Shown here piece by piece: positions 13,449 to 20,781 of a stretch of DNA of 23,374 nucleotides. The position numbers were made by a program, and so were the translations under genes. This DNA is from Fodinibacter sp045807225 (GTDB taxonomy: Bacteria > Actinomycetota > Actinomycetes > Actinomycetales > Dermatophilaceae). Within the stretch, counting starts at the first letter, position 1, and every line of letters begins with the position of its first letter. Where the stretch lies: assembly GCA_045807225.1 (NCBI GenBank), contig JBJMHU010000134.1, forward strand, positions 1 to 23,374, read 5' to 3'. Below the pieces are notes generated by a model. The model saw only the letters and a list, made by a program, of their open reading frames with translations, ran no database searches and was not told the DNA's origin.

Positions 13449-13883
13449 TCAGAGGTAGGGGTCGGTGACCTCGCGCAGCGACTCGAGCGCCTCGCGCAGC
13501 CGGCGCATCCGCGTGGAGCCCAGGTGCTGGGTCCACTCCTGCTCGATCCGGTCCTCCTCGGCGCGCGCGACCGGGACCGCGTCGAGGGCGCGGCCCGTGA
13601 GCCGCACGAGCCGGGCCCGGCCGTCGCCGGGGTCGGGCACCCGTTCGACGTATCCCGCCCGCTCGAGCCGGTCGACCAGAGCGGTCGCGGTCTGCTTGGC
13701 GATCTGGGCTCGCGCGGCCAGCACGCTCAGCCGGGTGCCGTCGGGGTCGATGCCCATCAGAAGCCGGCTCTGGGCGAGGCTGAGGTCGTCGAACCCGGCC
13801 TCGTGCATGGCCTCGAAGATGCGGGTCGAGGCCGAGCGGGCCGCGATGAACATCAGCAGGCTGGTCGGCAGTGGACGAGTCAT
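13449..13883 (-). CDS. MarR family transcriptional regulator
   Basis: 144-residue winged-helix repressor. Helix-turn-helix about 52-80 (RLSVLAARAQIAKQTATALVDRLERAGYVERV), wing DPGDGRARLVRLT at 84-96, and N/C-terminal helices for dimerisation. The ATG at 13883 has an AGGGGG ribosome site 4-5 bases upstream, better supported than the ATG at 13910. It is transcribed divergently from the DinB-like gene, with a 25-bp palindrome (13918-13942) between them, so it probably represses itself and that gene in response to an unknown ligand. It ends 38 bases before the Rrf2 gene starts and could be cotranscribed with it. Confidence 0.9.
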   Translation of the reverse strand: MTRPLPTSLLMFIAARSASTRIFEAMHEAGFDDLSLAQSRLLMGIDPDGTRLSVLAARAQIAKQTATALVDRLERAGYVERVPDPGDGRARLVRLTGRALDAVPVARAEEDRIEQEWTQHLGSTRMRRLREALESLREVTDPYL

Positions 13884-13917
13884 CACACCCCCTTCACATG
13901 GTCCTGGCATCGAACTA

Positions 13918-13942
13918 CAATAGTCCTATCATAGGACCATTG
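13918..13942. promoter_or_regulatory. 25-bp palindromic operator between the MarR and DinB-like genes
   Basis: caatagtcctat - c - ataggaccattg: 12-base arms around one base, with a single mismatched pair. It is AT-rich against its surroundings and lies 35 bases from the MarR ATG and 15 from the DinB-like ATG, the place and size expected for a MarR dimer site. Binding by the neighbouring MarR protein is inference. Confidence 0.75.
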
Positions 13943-13956
13943 CGGAGGTGCGGACC

Positions 13957-14673
13957 ATGACCCCCAGGGCTGAGGTGCCGATGACGGCGGTGGAGGCGGA
14001 CGAGCTGTGGGCCGGCATCGACGACCAGAGAGTGCGCACCACCCGGCTGCTCGACGGCCTGTCGGCGCAGCAGTGGGATCATGCGTCGCTGTGCGAGGCC
14101 TGGACCGTCCGCCACGTCGCCGCCCACCTGACGATGCAGCAGCAGTCCTTCGGTGACCTCGTCGGGTTCGTCGCCCGGCATCCACGGATGTGGCGCAGCG
14201 TGACCCTCAACGCGACGATCCGCGACTCGGCCGTCATCCGGGCACGAGAGCTGTCGACCGCCCAGATCACCGACGCGGTGCGGGCCATGATCGGCTCTCG
14301 TCGCCACAACGCCTTCGTCACGCCGCTGGAGACGCTCACCGACATCCTCGTCCACAGCCAGGACATCGCCGCTCCCCTCGGGCTGCAGCTCGAGATGCGC
14401 CCGGGTCCGTGCGCCCTCGCCGCCACCCGCCGCTGGGACATGCGTGGCACGTGGATGGCCTGGGTCAACCGCCGGCTCCCGCTCGACGGATACCTGTTCC
14501 GCGCCACCGACGTCCACTGGGAGCGCGGGCAGGGAGCACCGGTCGAGGGGCCGGTCGGGGCGATCCTGCTGCTGCTCACCGGGCGGCCCGCGGGCCTCGC
14601 GCGGCTGAGCGGCCAGGGCGCCGACTCACTCCGTGCCCAGCTCGAGTCGCGGGGCTCGCCCTCCGGGCGGTAG
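13957..14673 (+). CDS. DinB / mycothiol-dependent maleylpyruvate isomerase-like protein
   Basis: 238-residue protein of the actinobacterial family with an MDMPI N-terminal four-helix bundle (DinB-like fold), many of which use mycothiol. Typical pieces are LLDGLSAQQWDHASLCEAWTVRHVAAHLT (31-59), with the conserved metal-ligand-type His57, and ETLTDILVHSQDIAAPLG (125-142), with Asp129 and His133 in the spacing of the second and third ligands; the first of these is usually Glu. The ATG at 13957 has GGAGG 8 bases upstream, preferred to the GTG at 13948. It diverges from the MarR gene over a palindrome, suggesting an inducible detoxification role. The enzyme activity and substrate cannot be told from sequence. 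Confidence 0.85.
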   Translation: MTPRAEVPMTAVEADELWAGIDDQRVRTTRLLDGLSAQQWDHASLCEAWTVRHVAAHLTMQQQSFGDLVGFVARHPRMWRSVTLNATIRDSAVIRARELSTAQITDAVRAMIGSRRHNAFVTPLETLTDILVHSQDIAAPLGLQLEMRPGPCALAATRRWDMRGTWMAWVNRRLPLDGYLFRATDVHWERGQGAPVEGPVGAILLLLTGRPAGLARLSGQGADSLRAQLESRGSPSGR

Positions 14674-14796
14674 CGGTCCGCGTCGACCTCGACCGGTCCA
14701 CCAGACCGTGCTGCACCGGTTGGTCCAGCGGCAGCGGACCTCGACGCTCGACGAGCTCGCCGCACGCGGCTGCTCGAGCTGACGGGGCGGCGAGGG

Positions 14797-15807
14797 TCAG
14801 ATCGCGAGTGCCGGCTCCGCGTCCGTCGCATCGGCCGGGCGCACGGCCCGGGCGAACACCGTCTCACCCGGCTCGAAGCGCTGGCGCTCCGCCTCGGCGC
14901 GGGTGACCTGCGCGGCGAAGCGCTCCCCGGAGTCGGCGCGCAGCTCGACGCGCACCTCGAAGCCGAGCCGCACCACGCGCTCCACGACCGCCTCGACGAC
15001 GCCGGGCGACCCGGTTCTGCGGGCGTCGGCCGCGAGCGCCGCCACCCGGTCGCGCTCGAGCACGATGTCGTGCGGGCGCACCAGCTGGCCGCCCAGGCGG
15101 GCCACCGACCCGAGGAAGGACATCACGAAGTCGTTGTTCGGCTGCTCGTAGAGCGACACCGGGTCGCCGACCTGCTCGATGCGGCCCTTGTTGAGCACGG
15201 CGATCCGGTCGGCGACGTCGAGGGCCTCCTCCTGGTCGTGGGTGACGAGCACGGTGGTCACGTGCACCTCGTCGTGCAGCCGGCGCAGCCAGTGCCGCAG
15301 GTCGGCGCGCACCTTGGCGTCGAGCGCGCCGAACGGCTCGTCGAGCAGCAGCACCTGCGGGTCGACGGCCAGCGCCCGGGCGAGCGCCATCCGCTGGCGC
15401 TGGCCACCGGAGAGCTGCGCCGGGTAGCGGTGCTGGAAGCCGTCGAGCCCGACGATCTCGAGCAGCTCGTCGACCTTGCGCCGCACCTCGGCCTTGGGCC
15501 GCTTGCGGATGGTGAGGCCGAAGGCCACGTTGTCGCGCACCGTCATGTGCTTGAAGGCGGCGTAGTGCTGGAAGACGAACCCGATGCCGCGCTTCTGCGG
15601 CGGCTCGCGGGTCACGTCGACGCCGCCGATCGAGACCACCCCGGAGTCGAGCCCCTCGAGGCCGGCGACGGCCCGCAGCAGGGTCGACTTGCCCGACCCG
15701 CTGGGCCCGAGCAGGGCGGTCAGCGAGCCCGAGGGGATCTCGAGGCTGACGTCGTCGAGCGCGACGAAGTCGCCGTAGTTCTTGCGGGCGTTCGAGACGG
15801 TGATCAT
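14797..15807 (-). CDS. cysA: Sulfate/thiosulfate ABC importer, ATP-binding protein CysA
   Basis: Cytoplasmic ATPase that drives sulfate uptake through CysT/CysW. 336 residues. N-terminal nucleotide-binding domain: Walker A GPSGSGKS at 34-41, Q-loop Gln80 (FVFQHYAAFKHMTV), signature LSGGQRQ at 132-138, Walker B LLLDEPFGALD at 153-163 and switch His190 (LVTHDQEEALDVAD). After about 235 comes the TOBE-like regulatory part (FLGSVARLGGQLVRPHDIVLERD). The FQHYALFxHMTV-type Q-loop is typical of CysA. The ATG at 15807 has GAGGAG 7-8 bases upstream and overlaps the cysW stop (ATGA, 15804-15807). Last gene of the operon; the 123-base spacer to the convergent DinB-like gene (14674-14796) shows no clear terminator. 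Confidence 0.95.
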   Translation of the reverse strand: MITVSNARKNYGDFVALDDVSLEIPSGSLTALLGPSGSGKSTLLRAVAGLEGLDSGVVSIGGVDVTREPPQKRGIGFVFQHYAAFKHMTVRDNVAFGLTIRKRPKAEVRRKVDELLEIVGLDGFQHRYPAQLSGGQRQRMALARALAVDPQVLLLDEPFGALDAKVRADLRHWLRRLHDEVHVTTVLVTHDQEEALDVADRIAVLNKGRIEQVGDPVSLYEQPNNDFVMSFLGSVARLGGQLVRPHDIVLERDRVAALAADARRTGSPGVVEAVVERVVRLGFEVRVELRADSGERFAAQVTRAEAERQRFEPGETVFARAVRPADATDAEPALAI

Positions 15808-16613
15808 CGGGTGCTCCTCTTGCGGTCGAGCAGGGTCATCAGCAGCAGGGTCGCGACGGCGAGCCCCATGAGCAGCGTCGCCGCGGCATAGGCGCCGTAG
15901 GTGTTGTGGTCGTCGATGTAGCGCGAGTGCACGAGCAGGGTCAGGGTCTGCGAGACCCCGGGGAAGCCGGAGGACACCATGATCACGGCCCCGAACTCGC
16001 CCAGCGCGCGCGCGACGGTGAGCACGACGCCGTAGGTGAGACCCCACCGGATGGCCGGGAGGGTGATCCGCCAGAAGGTCTGCCAGCCGGACGCGCCGAG
16101 GGTGGATGCCGCCTGCTCCTGCTCGGTGCCGATCTCGTGCAGCACCGGCTCGACCTCGCGCACCACGAAGGGCAGCGTCACGAACAGCGTCGCCAGCACC
16201 ATTCCGGGCAGCCCGAAGATGACCTTGACCCCGGTGGAGCCCTCGAGCCCGCCGAACCAGCCCGAGGCGCCCCACAGCATGATCAGCGAGACGCCGACCA
16301 CGATCGGCGAGACCGCGAACGGCAGGTCGACGACGGCCTGGATGAGGCCCCGCCCCGGCACCCGCCAGCGCACCAGGGCGATGGCCGTGACGACGCCGAA
16401 GACGACGTTGAGCGGGACGACGATCGCCACGATGGTGAGCGACAGGTTGAGCGCCGAGATGGCTGCGGGAGTGCGGACCGACTCCAGGAACGTGCCGATG
16501 CCCGGCTCGAACGTGCGGTAGAGGATGACGAGGATCGGCAGGGCGAGCAGGCCCAGCACGTAGGCGAGCGCGATGACGCGCAGGGTCAGGCGGGAGCCGC
16601 GGGTCGTGGTCAT
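15804..16613 (-). CDS. cysW: Sulfate ABC importer permease CysW
   Basis: Inner-membrane permease subunit. 269 residues, about six transmembrane helices (VIALAYVLGLLALPILVILY, LSLTIVAIVVPLNVVFGVVTAIALV, LIQAVVDLPFAVSPIVVGVSLIMLW, GMVLATLFVTLPFVVREV, TYGVVLTVARALGEFGAVIMV, AAATLLMGLAVATLLLMTLL). The EAA-type coupling loop reads EQEQAASTLGASGWQTFWRITLPAI, which contacts CysA. The RYIDDHNTYGAYAAATLLM segment near the C-terminus is CysW-like. It overlaps cysT (ATGA, 16610-16613) and cysA, so all three are made together. Confidence 0.95.
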   Translation of the reverse strand: MTTTRGSRLTLRVIALAYVLGLLALPILVILYRTFEPGIGTFLESVRTPAAISALNLSLTIVAIVVPLNVVFGVVTAIALVRWRVPGRGLIQAVVDLPFAVSPIVVGVSLIMLWGASGWFGGLEGSTGVKVIFGLPGMVLATLFVTLPFVVREVEPVLHEIGTEQEQAASTLGASGWQTFWRITLPAIRWGLTYGVVLTVARALGEFGAVIMVSSGFPGVSQTLTLLVHSRYIDDHNTYGAYAAATLLMGLAVATLLLMTLLDRKRSTR

Positions 16614-17503
16614 GAGGCGCGCTCCTGGCGGCGCTGGGCGCGGCTGCCCCACAGCCGCAGCACGAAGAGCGTGACGAACGAGATGGCCAGCAGCACGACG
16701 GAGACGGCCGCGGCGTTGGCCGGCCGGTCGATCTCGATCTGCTGCTGGATGTACTGCGAGACGACCTGCGTCTGGTGCGGGATGTTGCCGCCGATGAGCA
16801 CGACCGAGCCGTACTCCCCGACCGCCCGCGCGAAGGCCAGCCCGGCACCGCTGCTGATCGCCGGCGCGAGCGTGGGCAGCACGACCCGTCGGAACGTGGT
16901 GGCGTTCGACGCACCCAGGGATGCCGCGGCCTCCTCGACCTCGCGGTCGAGCTCGATGAGCACCGGTTGCACCGAACGGACCACGAAGGGCAGCGTCACG
17001 AAGGCCAGGGCGATGGCCAGCCCCCAGCGAGTGGCGTTGAGGTGCACGCCGATCGGGCTGTTCGGGCCGTAGAGCGAGAGCAGCACGATGCTCGCCACGA
17101 TGGTCGGCAGCGCGAAGGGCAGGTCGATCAGCGCGTTGACGTAGCGCTTTCCGGGGAAGTCGTCGCGCACGAGCACCCAGGCCACCAGGGTGCCCATCAC
17201 GGCGTTGAGCAGGGCCACGCCCACCGAGACCAGCAGGGTCGTCTGGATGGCGGCCACCGCGACCGGCGCGGTCACGGCATCCCAGAAGCCCGCCAGCCCC
17301 TCGTCGAGCGAGTGCACGGTCAGCGCCGCCAGCGGGAGCAGCACGATGACGCTGAGCCACAGGCCCACGACACCGACGCCGAGGGCACGCCCGGGCGCGA
17401 GCCGGGGCCGGCCCCCCTCCCGGGTGGGAGGGGTGCCGGCCTGCCGGTCGGGCGGCGAGGAGGTCTCGAGCAGGTCCTCGTGGGGTCGGATGGTGGTCGT
17501 CAT
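16610..17503 (-). CDS. cysT: Sulfate ABC importer permease CysT (CysU)
   Basis: Inner-membrane permease partner of CysW. 297 residues: a hydrophilic N-terminal tail of about 40 residues, then six hydrophobic helices beginning GVGVVGLWLSVIVLLPLAALTV. EAA loop EVEEAAASLGASNATTFRRVVLPTLAPAI. The stretch GEYGSVVLIGGNIPHQTQVVSQYIQQQIE is a clear CysT signature, as is LIDLPFALPTIVASIVLLSLYGPNSPIG. The ATG at 17503 lies 5 bases after the sbp stop. It overlaps cysW by 4 bases. Confidence 0.95.
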   Translation of the reverse strand: MTTTIRPHEDLLETSSPPDRQAGTPPTREGGRPRLAPGRALGVGVVGLWLSVIVLLPLAALTVHSLDEGLAGFWDAVTAPVAVAAIQTTLLVSVGVALLNAVMGTLVAWVLVRDDFPGKRYVNALIDLPFALPTIVASIVLLSLYGPNSPIGVHLNATRWGLAIALAFVTLPFVVRSVQPVLIELDREVEEAAASLGASNATTFRRVVLPTLAPAISSGAGLAFARAVGEYGSVVLIGGNIPHQTQVVSQYIQQQIEIDRPANAAAVSVVLLAISFVTLFVLRLWGSRAQRRQERAS

Positions 17504-17508
17504 GGCTC

Positions 17509-18555
17509 CTACTGGGTGGCCGCGTCGTAGATCTTGGCGATGTCGCCGACGTCCTTCGTGAAGAGGGTGGAGTCGACGTCCTTCCAGCCGCCGAGGTCGG
17601 CGATGGTCCAGAGCTTCTCGGGCTGCGGGAAGTCAGCGGCGTGCTTCGCCGCCACCGTCGGGTCGACCGGGCGGAAGCCGGCCTGGGCCCACAGCTCCTG
17701 GGCGGCCGGGGTGAACAGGAAGTCGTTGAACGCCGTGGCCTTGGCGGCGTTCCTGCCCTTGCTGACCACGGCCGTGGGGTTCTCGATCTTGAAGGTCTGC
17801 GGCGGGGTCACGTGCTCGACCGGGTCGCCCTTGCGCTCGATGAACAGCGCCTCGTTCTCGTAGGTGAGCAGCGCGTCACCGGAGCCCTGCAGGAACGCCT
17901 CGGTCGCCTCCCGGCCGGACTTCGGCTGGATCTTCACGTGGTCCTTGACCAGCGAGTCGATGTACTTCAGGCCCGCCGCCTTGTCCGTGCCGCCGTTGCT
18001 CGCGGCAGCGTAGGGAGCCAGCAGGTTCCACTTCGCCGAGCCGGAGCTGAACGGGTTGGGGGTGACGACCTCGAAGCCGGGCGTGAGCAGGTCGTTCCAG
18101 TCCTTGATGCCCTTGGGGTTGCCCTTGCGCACGACGACGGTCACGACGGACCCGAACGGGATTCCCTTGTACTGGTTCGCGTTCCAGCCCGGGTCGACCA
18201 GCCCGGCATCGACGAGGCGGGTGATGTCGGGCTCGACCGAGAAGTTGACGAAGTCGGCCTCGGCGCCCGCCGCGACCTTGCGGGACTGGTCGCCCGATGC
18301 GCCGTAGGACTGCTGGAACTGCACGCCCTTGCCGGCGTCGGTGGCCTGGAAGGCCGGGATCAGCTTGTCGTAGCCGGGCTTGGGCACGGCGTAGGCGAAC
18401 AGGTTGACGGTGCCGGCATCGGCAGCGGCGCCCGTCGCCGGCGCCGCTGCGGCCGCGGCGCCCACGATGTCGCTCGACCCGCCGCCGGCACAGGCCGTCA
18501 TCACCAGCGACGCGGCGGCGGCGACGGCGGCGAAGGTGTGGCGGCGGGTGATCAT
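17509..18555 (-). CDS. Sulfate-binding lipoprotein (Sbp/CysP family)
   Basis: Extracellular substrate-binding protein of the sulfate importer, anchored to the membrane by a lipid. 348 residues: signal peptide with Arg-Arg, hydrophobic stretch and lipobox VMTAC (Cys22), followed by an Ala-rich linker to about 48. The mature part starts VNLFAYAVPKPGYDKLIPAFQAT and has QQSYGASGDQSRKVAAGAEADFVNFSVEPDITRLVDAGLV, VRKGNPKGIKDWNDLLTPGFEVVTPNPFSSGSAKWNLLAPYA and GDALLTYENEALFIERKG, all typical of Sbp. The ATG at 18555 has AAGGAG 11 bases upstream. First gene of sbp-cysT-cysW-cysA; promoter and structured leader are listed separately. Sulfate rather than thiosulfate is an inference. Confidence 0.94.
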   Translation of the reverse strand: MITRRHTFAAVAAAASLVMTACAGGGSSDIVGAAAAAAPATGAAADAGTVNLFAYAVPKPGYDKLIPAFQATDAGKGVQFQQSYGASGDQSRKVAAGAEADFVNFSVEPDITRLVDAGLVDPGWNANQYKGIPFGSVVTVVVRKGNPKGIKDWNDLLTPGFEVVTPNPFSSGSAKWNLLAPYAAASNGGTDKAAGLKYIDSLVKDHVKIQPKSGREATEAFLQGSGDALLTYENEALFIERKGDPVEHVTPPQTFKIENPTAVVSKGRNAAKATAFNDFLFTPAAQELWAQAGFRPVDPTVAAKHAADFPQPEKLWTIADLGGWKDVDSTLFTKDVGDIAKIYDAATQ

Positions 18556-18614
18556 GGCGTTCTCGTCTCCTTGGTGTGTTGCCGGCTCCGCCTTGCGGCG
18601 GCCCCGGAGCGCAT
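18552..18614 (-). CDS. Possible 20-residue upstream ORF in the sbp leader
   Basis: Minus-strand ATG at 18614 opens MRSGAAARRSRQHTKETRTP, whose stop overlaps the sbp ATG as ATGA. No cysteine codons are present, so it is not a Cys-attenuation peptide, and GGGGA sits only one base before the ATG, too close for normal initiation. In GC-rich DNA such an ORF can arise by chance; translation could still couple to sbp. Confidence 0.2.
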   Translation of the reverse strand: MRSGAAARRSRQHTKETRTP

Positions 18615-18634
18615 TCCCCTGCGCTGGGTAGGAG
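18567..18634 (-). promoter_or_regulatory. Structured sbp leader with anti-Shine-Dalgarno
   Basis: On the minus strand the leader starts with CTCCT (18630-18634), complementary to the AGGAG of the sbp ribosome site (18567-18571). Between them lie hairpin AGCGCA-GGGGAA-TGCGCT (18608-18625) and hairpin CCGCC-GCAA-GGCGG (18588-18601), a GNRA tetraloop. The closed form would hide the ribosome site. It does not match SAM or cobalamin riboswitch consensus features that I know. Folded by hand. Confidence 0.5.
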
Positions 18635-18637
18635 TTT

Positions 18638-18667
18638 GGTATAGCCCGATGTTATCTGTCGAATAAC
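18638..18667 (-). promoter_or_regulatory. sbp promoter with inverted repeat over the -35
   Basis: Minus strand: TATACC (18638-18643) as -10, 17 bases after TTATTC (18661-18666) as -35. The inverted repeat GTTAT-n7-ATAAC (18651-18667) overlaps the -35 and spacer, so it could bind a sulfur-responsive repressor. The segment 18635-18680 is an AT-rich island. Confidence 0.5.
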
Positions 18668-18699
18668 GCGTGCTTATGTCTCGCCATCTGAGAGGGCAG

Positions 18700-18718
18700 C
18701 CGACCGGGAGGCCGTCGG
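18700..18718 (-). terminator. Possible terminator after the amidohydrolase gene
   Basis: ccgac (18700-18704) and gtcgg (18714-18718) form a 5-bp stem, extendable with a bulge by cgg/ccg, just past the stop at 18720. No T-run follows. Weak. Confidence 0.3.
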
Positions 18719-18719
18719 G

Positions 18720-19805
18720 TCAGGGGTGCGGAATGCCGCGCAGCACCACGAGCGAGGGGAGGGCCAGGGCCGCGAGGTCCTCGCGCGGGTCGTCGGCGTA
18801 GACCACGAGGTCGGCCTCCTCACCCTCCTCGAGCCCCGGCCACCCCAGCCACGAGCGCGCGCCCCAGCAGGCGGCATCCAGTGCCTCCGTGGTCGTGAAC
18901 CCGGCGTGCGCGAGGTGGGCCACCTCGGTGGCGACCAGCCCGTGCGGCAGCGAACCACCGGCATCCGTGCCGACGTAGACAGGGATGCCGGCGTCGCGCG
19001 CGTCGGCGATGGTCTCGTACCGCCGCTGCCACAGGTCGATCATGTGCCGGTGGTAGTCGGGGAACTTCTCGCGGGCCGGCTCGGCGATCTGCGGGAACGT
19101 GTCGATGTTGACCAGGGTCGGCACGATGGCGATGCCCTGGGCGGCGAACGACGCCACCGTGTCGGGCTGCAGCCCACAGGCGTGCTCGACGCAGTCGGTG
19201 CCCGCGGCGGCCAGGTCGCGCAGCGACTCCTCGCCGAAGCAGTGCGCGGTCACCCGGGCGCCCTCCTCGTGCGCCGCCGCGACGGCCGAGGCGAGCACCT
19301 CGCCCGACCAGCAGGGCGAGAGGTCGCCGGTGTCGCGGTCGATCCAGTCGCCGACCAGCTTGACCCAGCCGTCACCGGCCCGGGCCTCCAGCCGCACCTG
19401 CTCGACGAGCTGCTCGGGCTCCACCTCCCAGGCGTAGTTGCGGATGTAGCGCCGCGTGCGGGCGATGTGCCGGCCGGCCCGCACGAGGCGGGGCAGGTCG
19501 TCGCGGGCCTGCACCCAGCGAGTGTCGGCGGGAGAGCCGGCGTCTCGGAGCAGCAGCGCCCCGGCGTCCCGGTCGGCGATCGCCTGCGCCTGCGCCGTCT
19601 CGTCGTCGACGGCACCCCGGGCGCCCAGGCCGATGTGGCTGTGGGCGTCGACCAGGCCCGGCAGCACCCAGCCCGGCACCGTGGTGACGTCGTGGTCGCC
19701 CCCGGGCGCGGCATACGTCACGCGGCCGCCCACCACCCACGCCTGCGAGCGCACGTCGTCGGGGCCGACGAGCACGGGACCGGTGAGGTGCAGCACCTGA
19801 GCCAT
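18720..19805 (-). CDS. Amidohydrolase family metal-dependent hydrolase
   Basis: 361-residue TIM-barrel amidohydrolase of the imidazolonepropionase/aryldialkylphosphatase-like branch. Metal-site residues can be placed: His55-x-His57 in GLVDAHSHIG, a bridging Lys149 in GWVKLVGDW, His188 in VTAHCFGE, His208 in VEHACGL and Asp281 in VGTDAGG. The N- and C-terminal beta-sandwich strands are present (VLVGPDDVRSQAWVVGGRV; EEGEEADLVVYADDPREDLAAL). No signal peptide, so it is cytoplasmic. The ATG at 19805 lies 6 bases after TAGGGT (leaderless-type). Its neighbours, a methyltransferase upstream and sbp downstream, give no clue to substrate; it could be a lactonase, prolidase-like peptidase or deaminase-type enzyme. 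Confidence 0.9.
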   Translation of the reverse strand: MAQVLHLTGPVLVGPDDVRSQAWVVGGRVTYAAPGGDHDVTTVPGWVLPGLVDAHSHIGLGARGAVDDETAQAQAIADRDAGALLLRDAGSPADTRWVQARDDLPRLVRAGRHIARTRRYIRNYAWEVEPEQLVEQVRLEARAGDGWVKLVGDWIDRDTGDLSPCWSGEVLASAVAAAHEEGARVTAHCFGEESLRDLAAAGTDCVEHACGLQPDTVASFAAQGIAIVPTLVNIDTFPQIAEPAREKFPDYHRHMIDLWQRRYETIADARDAGIPVYVGTDAGGSLPHGLVATEVAHLAHAGFTTTEALDAACWGARSWLGWPGLEEGEEADLVVYADDPREDLAALALPSLVVLRGIPHP

Positions 19806-19811
19806 GGCCCG

Positions 19812-19817
19812 ACCCTA
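19812..19817 (-). promoter_or_regulatory. Candidate leaderless -10 (TAGGGT) for the amidohydrolase
   Basis: TAGGGT, then CGGGCC, then ATG at 19805. It lies in the 36-base gap after the methyltransferase gene, giving the amidohydrolase its own start point. Confidence 0.5.
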
Positions 19818-19841
19818 GTGGGCGGCTCGCGCGCGGGTCGC

Positions 19842-20678
19842 TCAGGCGGGGGCTTGGCCGAGGGTGTAGCGCATGTCCTGCCAGATGACGACGCGCCCGG
19901 AGTCGTCGCGGGCGCCCGCGAGGATCTCGGCAGCCCGGGCCTCGAGCCCGTCACGCTCCGATGCCGGCACCGCCGCCCACATCGCCCGCTGACCGGTGCT
20001 CAGCGAGAAGGCCTTCCAGCCCTCGACATCGCCCCACGGCACGTCGACGCGCCGGGTCACGGTGCGCACCTCGATGGCACCGGCGTCGCGCAGCATCGCC
20101 TCCATGCCCGCGTCGCTGGAGAAGGGCGCGTCGGGGCCGACCGTCTTGGGGTCGAGCATCCCCGGCGGCAGCCAGGGCCGGAAGAGGGCGTTGAGCGCCG
20201 TCCACACCGGGTGCTCCTCGCCGAAGGTCGTCAGCCCGATGCGGCCACCGGGGGCAAGGAGGCCCACCCACCGGGCCAGCGCCGTGGGCGGGTCGGGGAG
20301 GAAGAACAGCACGAGCGAGGACGCGACGGCGTCGTAGGAGGCCGGGGGCAGGTCTGGGTCCCCGGCATCCATCACCAGCGTGCGGGCGGCGAGGCCCTCG
20401 TGCGCCAGGAGGGTGCGGGTGTGCTCGACCATCGCCGGGCTGACGTCGACCGCGTCGACCGACCCGCTGGGGAGGACCGCCCGGGCGAGCAGCGTCGTCG
20501 CTGCCCCGCGCCCGCAGCCGAGGTCGAGCACCCGCTCCCCCGGCCGCGGTTCCAGGGACTCCACGAGGCCCTGCGCCGCCGGCACGAAGAACGGCACGCC
20601 GCTGCCGTCGTAGTCGTCGGCGACGGCGTCGAAGATCGCGCGCACCCGCGCGACCGGGTCGGGCGCAGGAGTGCTCAT
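19842..20678 (-). CDS. Class I SAM-dependent methyltransferase
   Basis: 278 residues with a Rossmann methyltransferase domain of the UbiE/Methyltransf_11 type: motif I VLDLGCGRGAATTLLA (50-65), acidic residue Asp78 in VDAVDVSPAMVEH, motif II-like LVMDAGDPDLPPASYDAVASSLVLFFLPDP and motif III LLAPGGRIGLTTFGE. An extended C-terminal cap (about 155-278) probably sets substrate choice; WGDVEGWKAFSLSTGQRAMW may belong to it. The acceptor cannot be predicted. The ATG at 20678 was chosen because CATACT stands 6 bases upstream; there is no Shine-Dalgarno site, and the frame is open above it only into the repeat region. It shares strand with ffh and the hydrolase but has its own promoter. Confidence 0.9.
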   Translation of the reverse strand: MSTPAPDPVARVRAIFDAVADDYDGSGVPFFVPAAQGLVESLEPRPGERVLDLGCGRGAATTLLARAVLPSGSVDAVDVSPAMVEHTRTLLAHEGLAARTLVMDAGDPDLPPASYDAVASSLVLFFLPDPPTALARWVGLLAPGGRIGLTTFGEEHPVWTALNALFRPWLPPGMLDPKTVGPDAPFSSDAGMEAMLRDAGAIEVRTVTRRVDVPWGDVEGWKAFSLSTGQRAMWAAVPASERDGLEARAAEILAGARDDSGRVVIWQDMRYTLGQAPA

Positions 20679-20684
20679 CAACCG

Positions 20685-20690
20685 AGTATG
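20685..20690 (-). promoter_or_regulatory. Candidate leaderless -10 (CATACT) for the methyltransferase
   Basis: CATACT, CGGTTG, ATG. TTGGTC 19 bases upstream could be the -35 and lies inside the palindromic element 20701-20734, which therefore may act as an operator. Confidence 0.5.
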
Positions 20691-20700
20691 GCGGCGGGCG

Positions 20701-20778
20701 GGGCAACTTCGACCAATAGGTCAATCGTGACCCAGAGCCGGGTGGGACAACTTCGACCTATTGGTCGATCCTGTCCCA
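20701..20778. repeat. Two copies of a palindrome-cored element (34-35 bp)
   Basis: Copies at 20701-20734 and 20744-20778 share caacttcgacc, a 4-base middle and ggtc.atc.tg.ccca in direct orientation. The core is gaccaataggtc in the first and its exact reverse complement gacctattggtc in the second. The second copy also closes into nested stems, gggaca/tgtccc and cgacc/ggtcg. They fill most of the 103-base gap between the hydrolase stop and the methyltransferase start. Operator pair, terminator or dispersed repeat are all possible. Confidence 0.75.
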
Positions 20779-20781
20779 GCC

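Noticed and set aside
14708..14782. Coding-like 24-codon fragment VLHRLVQRQRTSTLDELAARGCSS between the DinB-like gene and cysA
   Set aside because: Reads like a gene remnant but is too short to assign and has no start context; the 14674-14796 spacer holds nothing else I can support.
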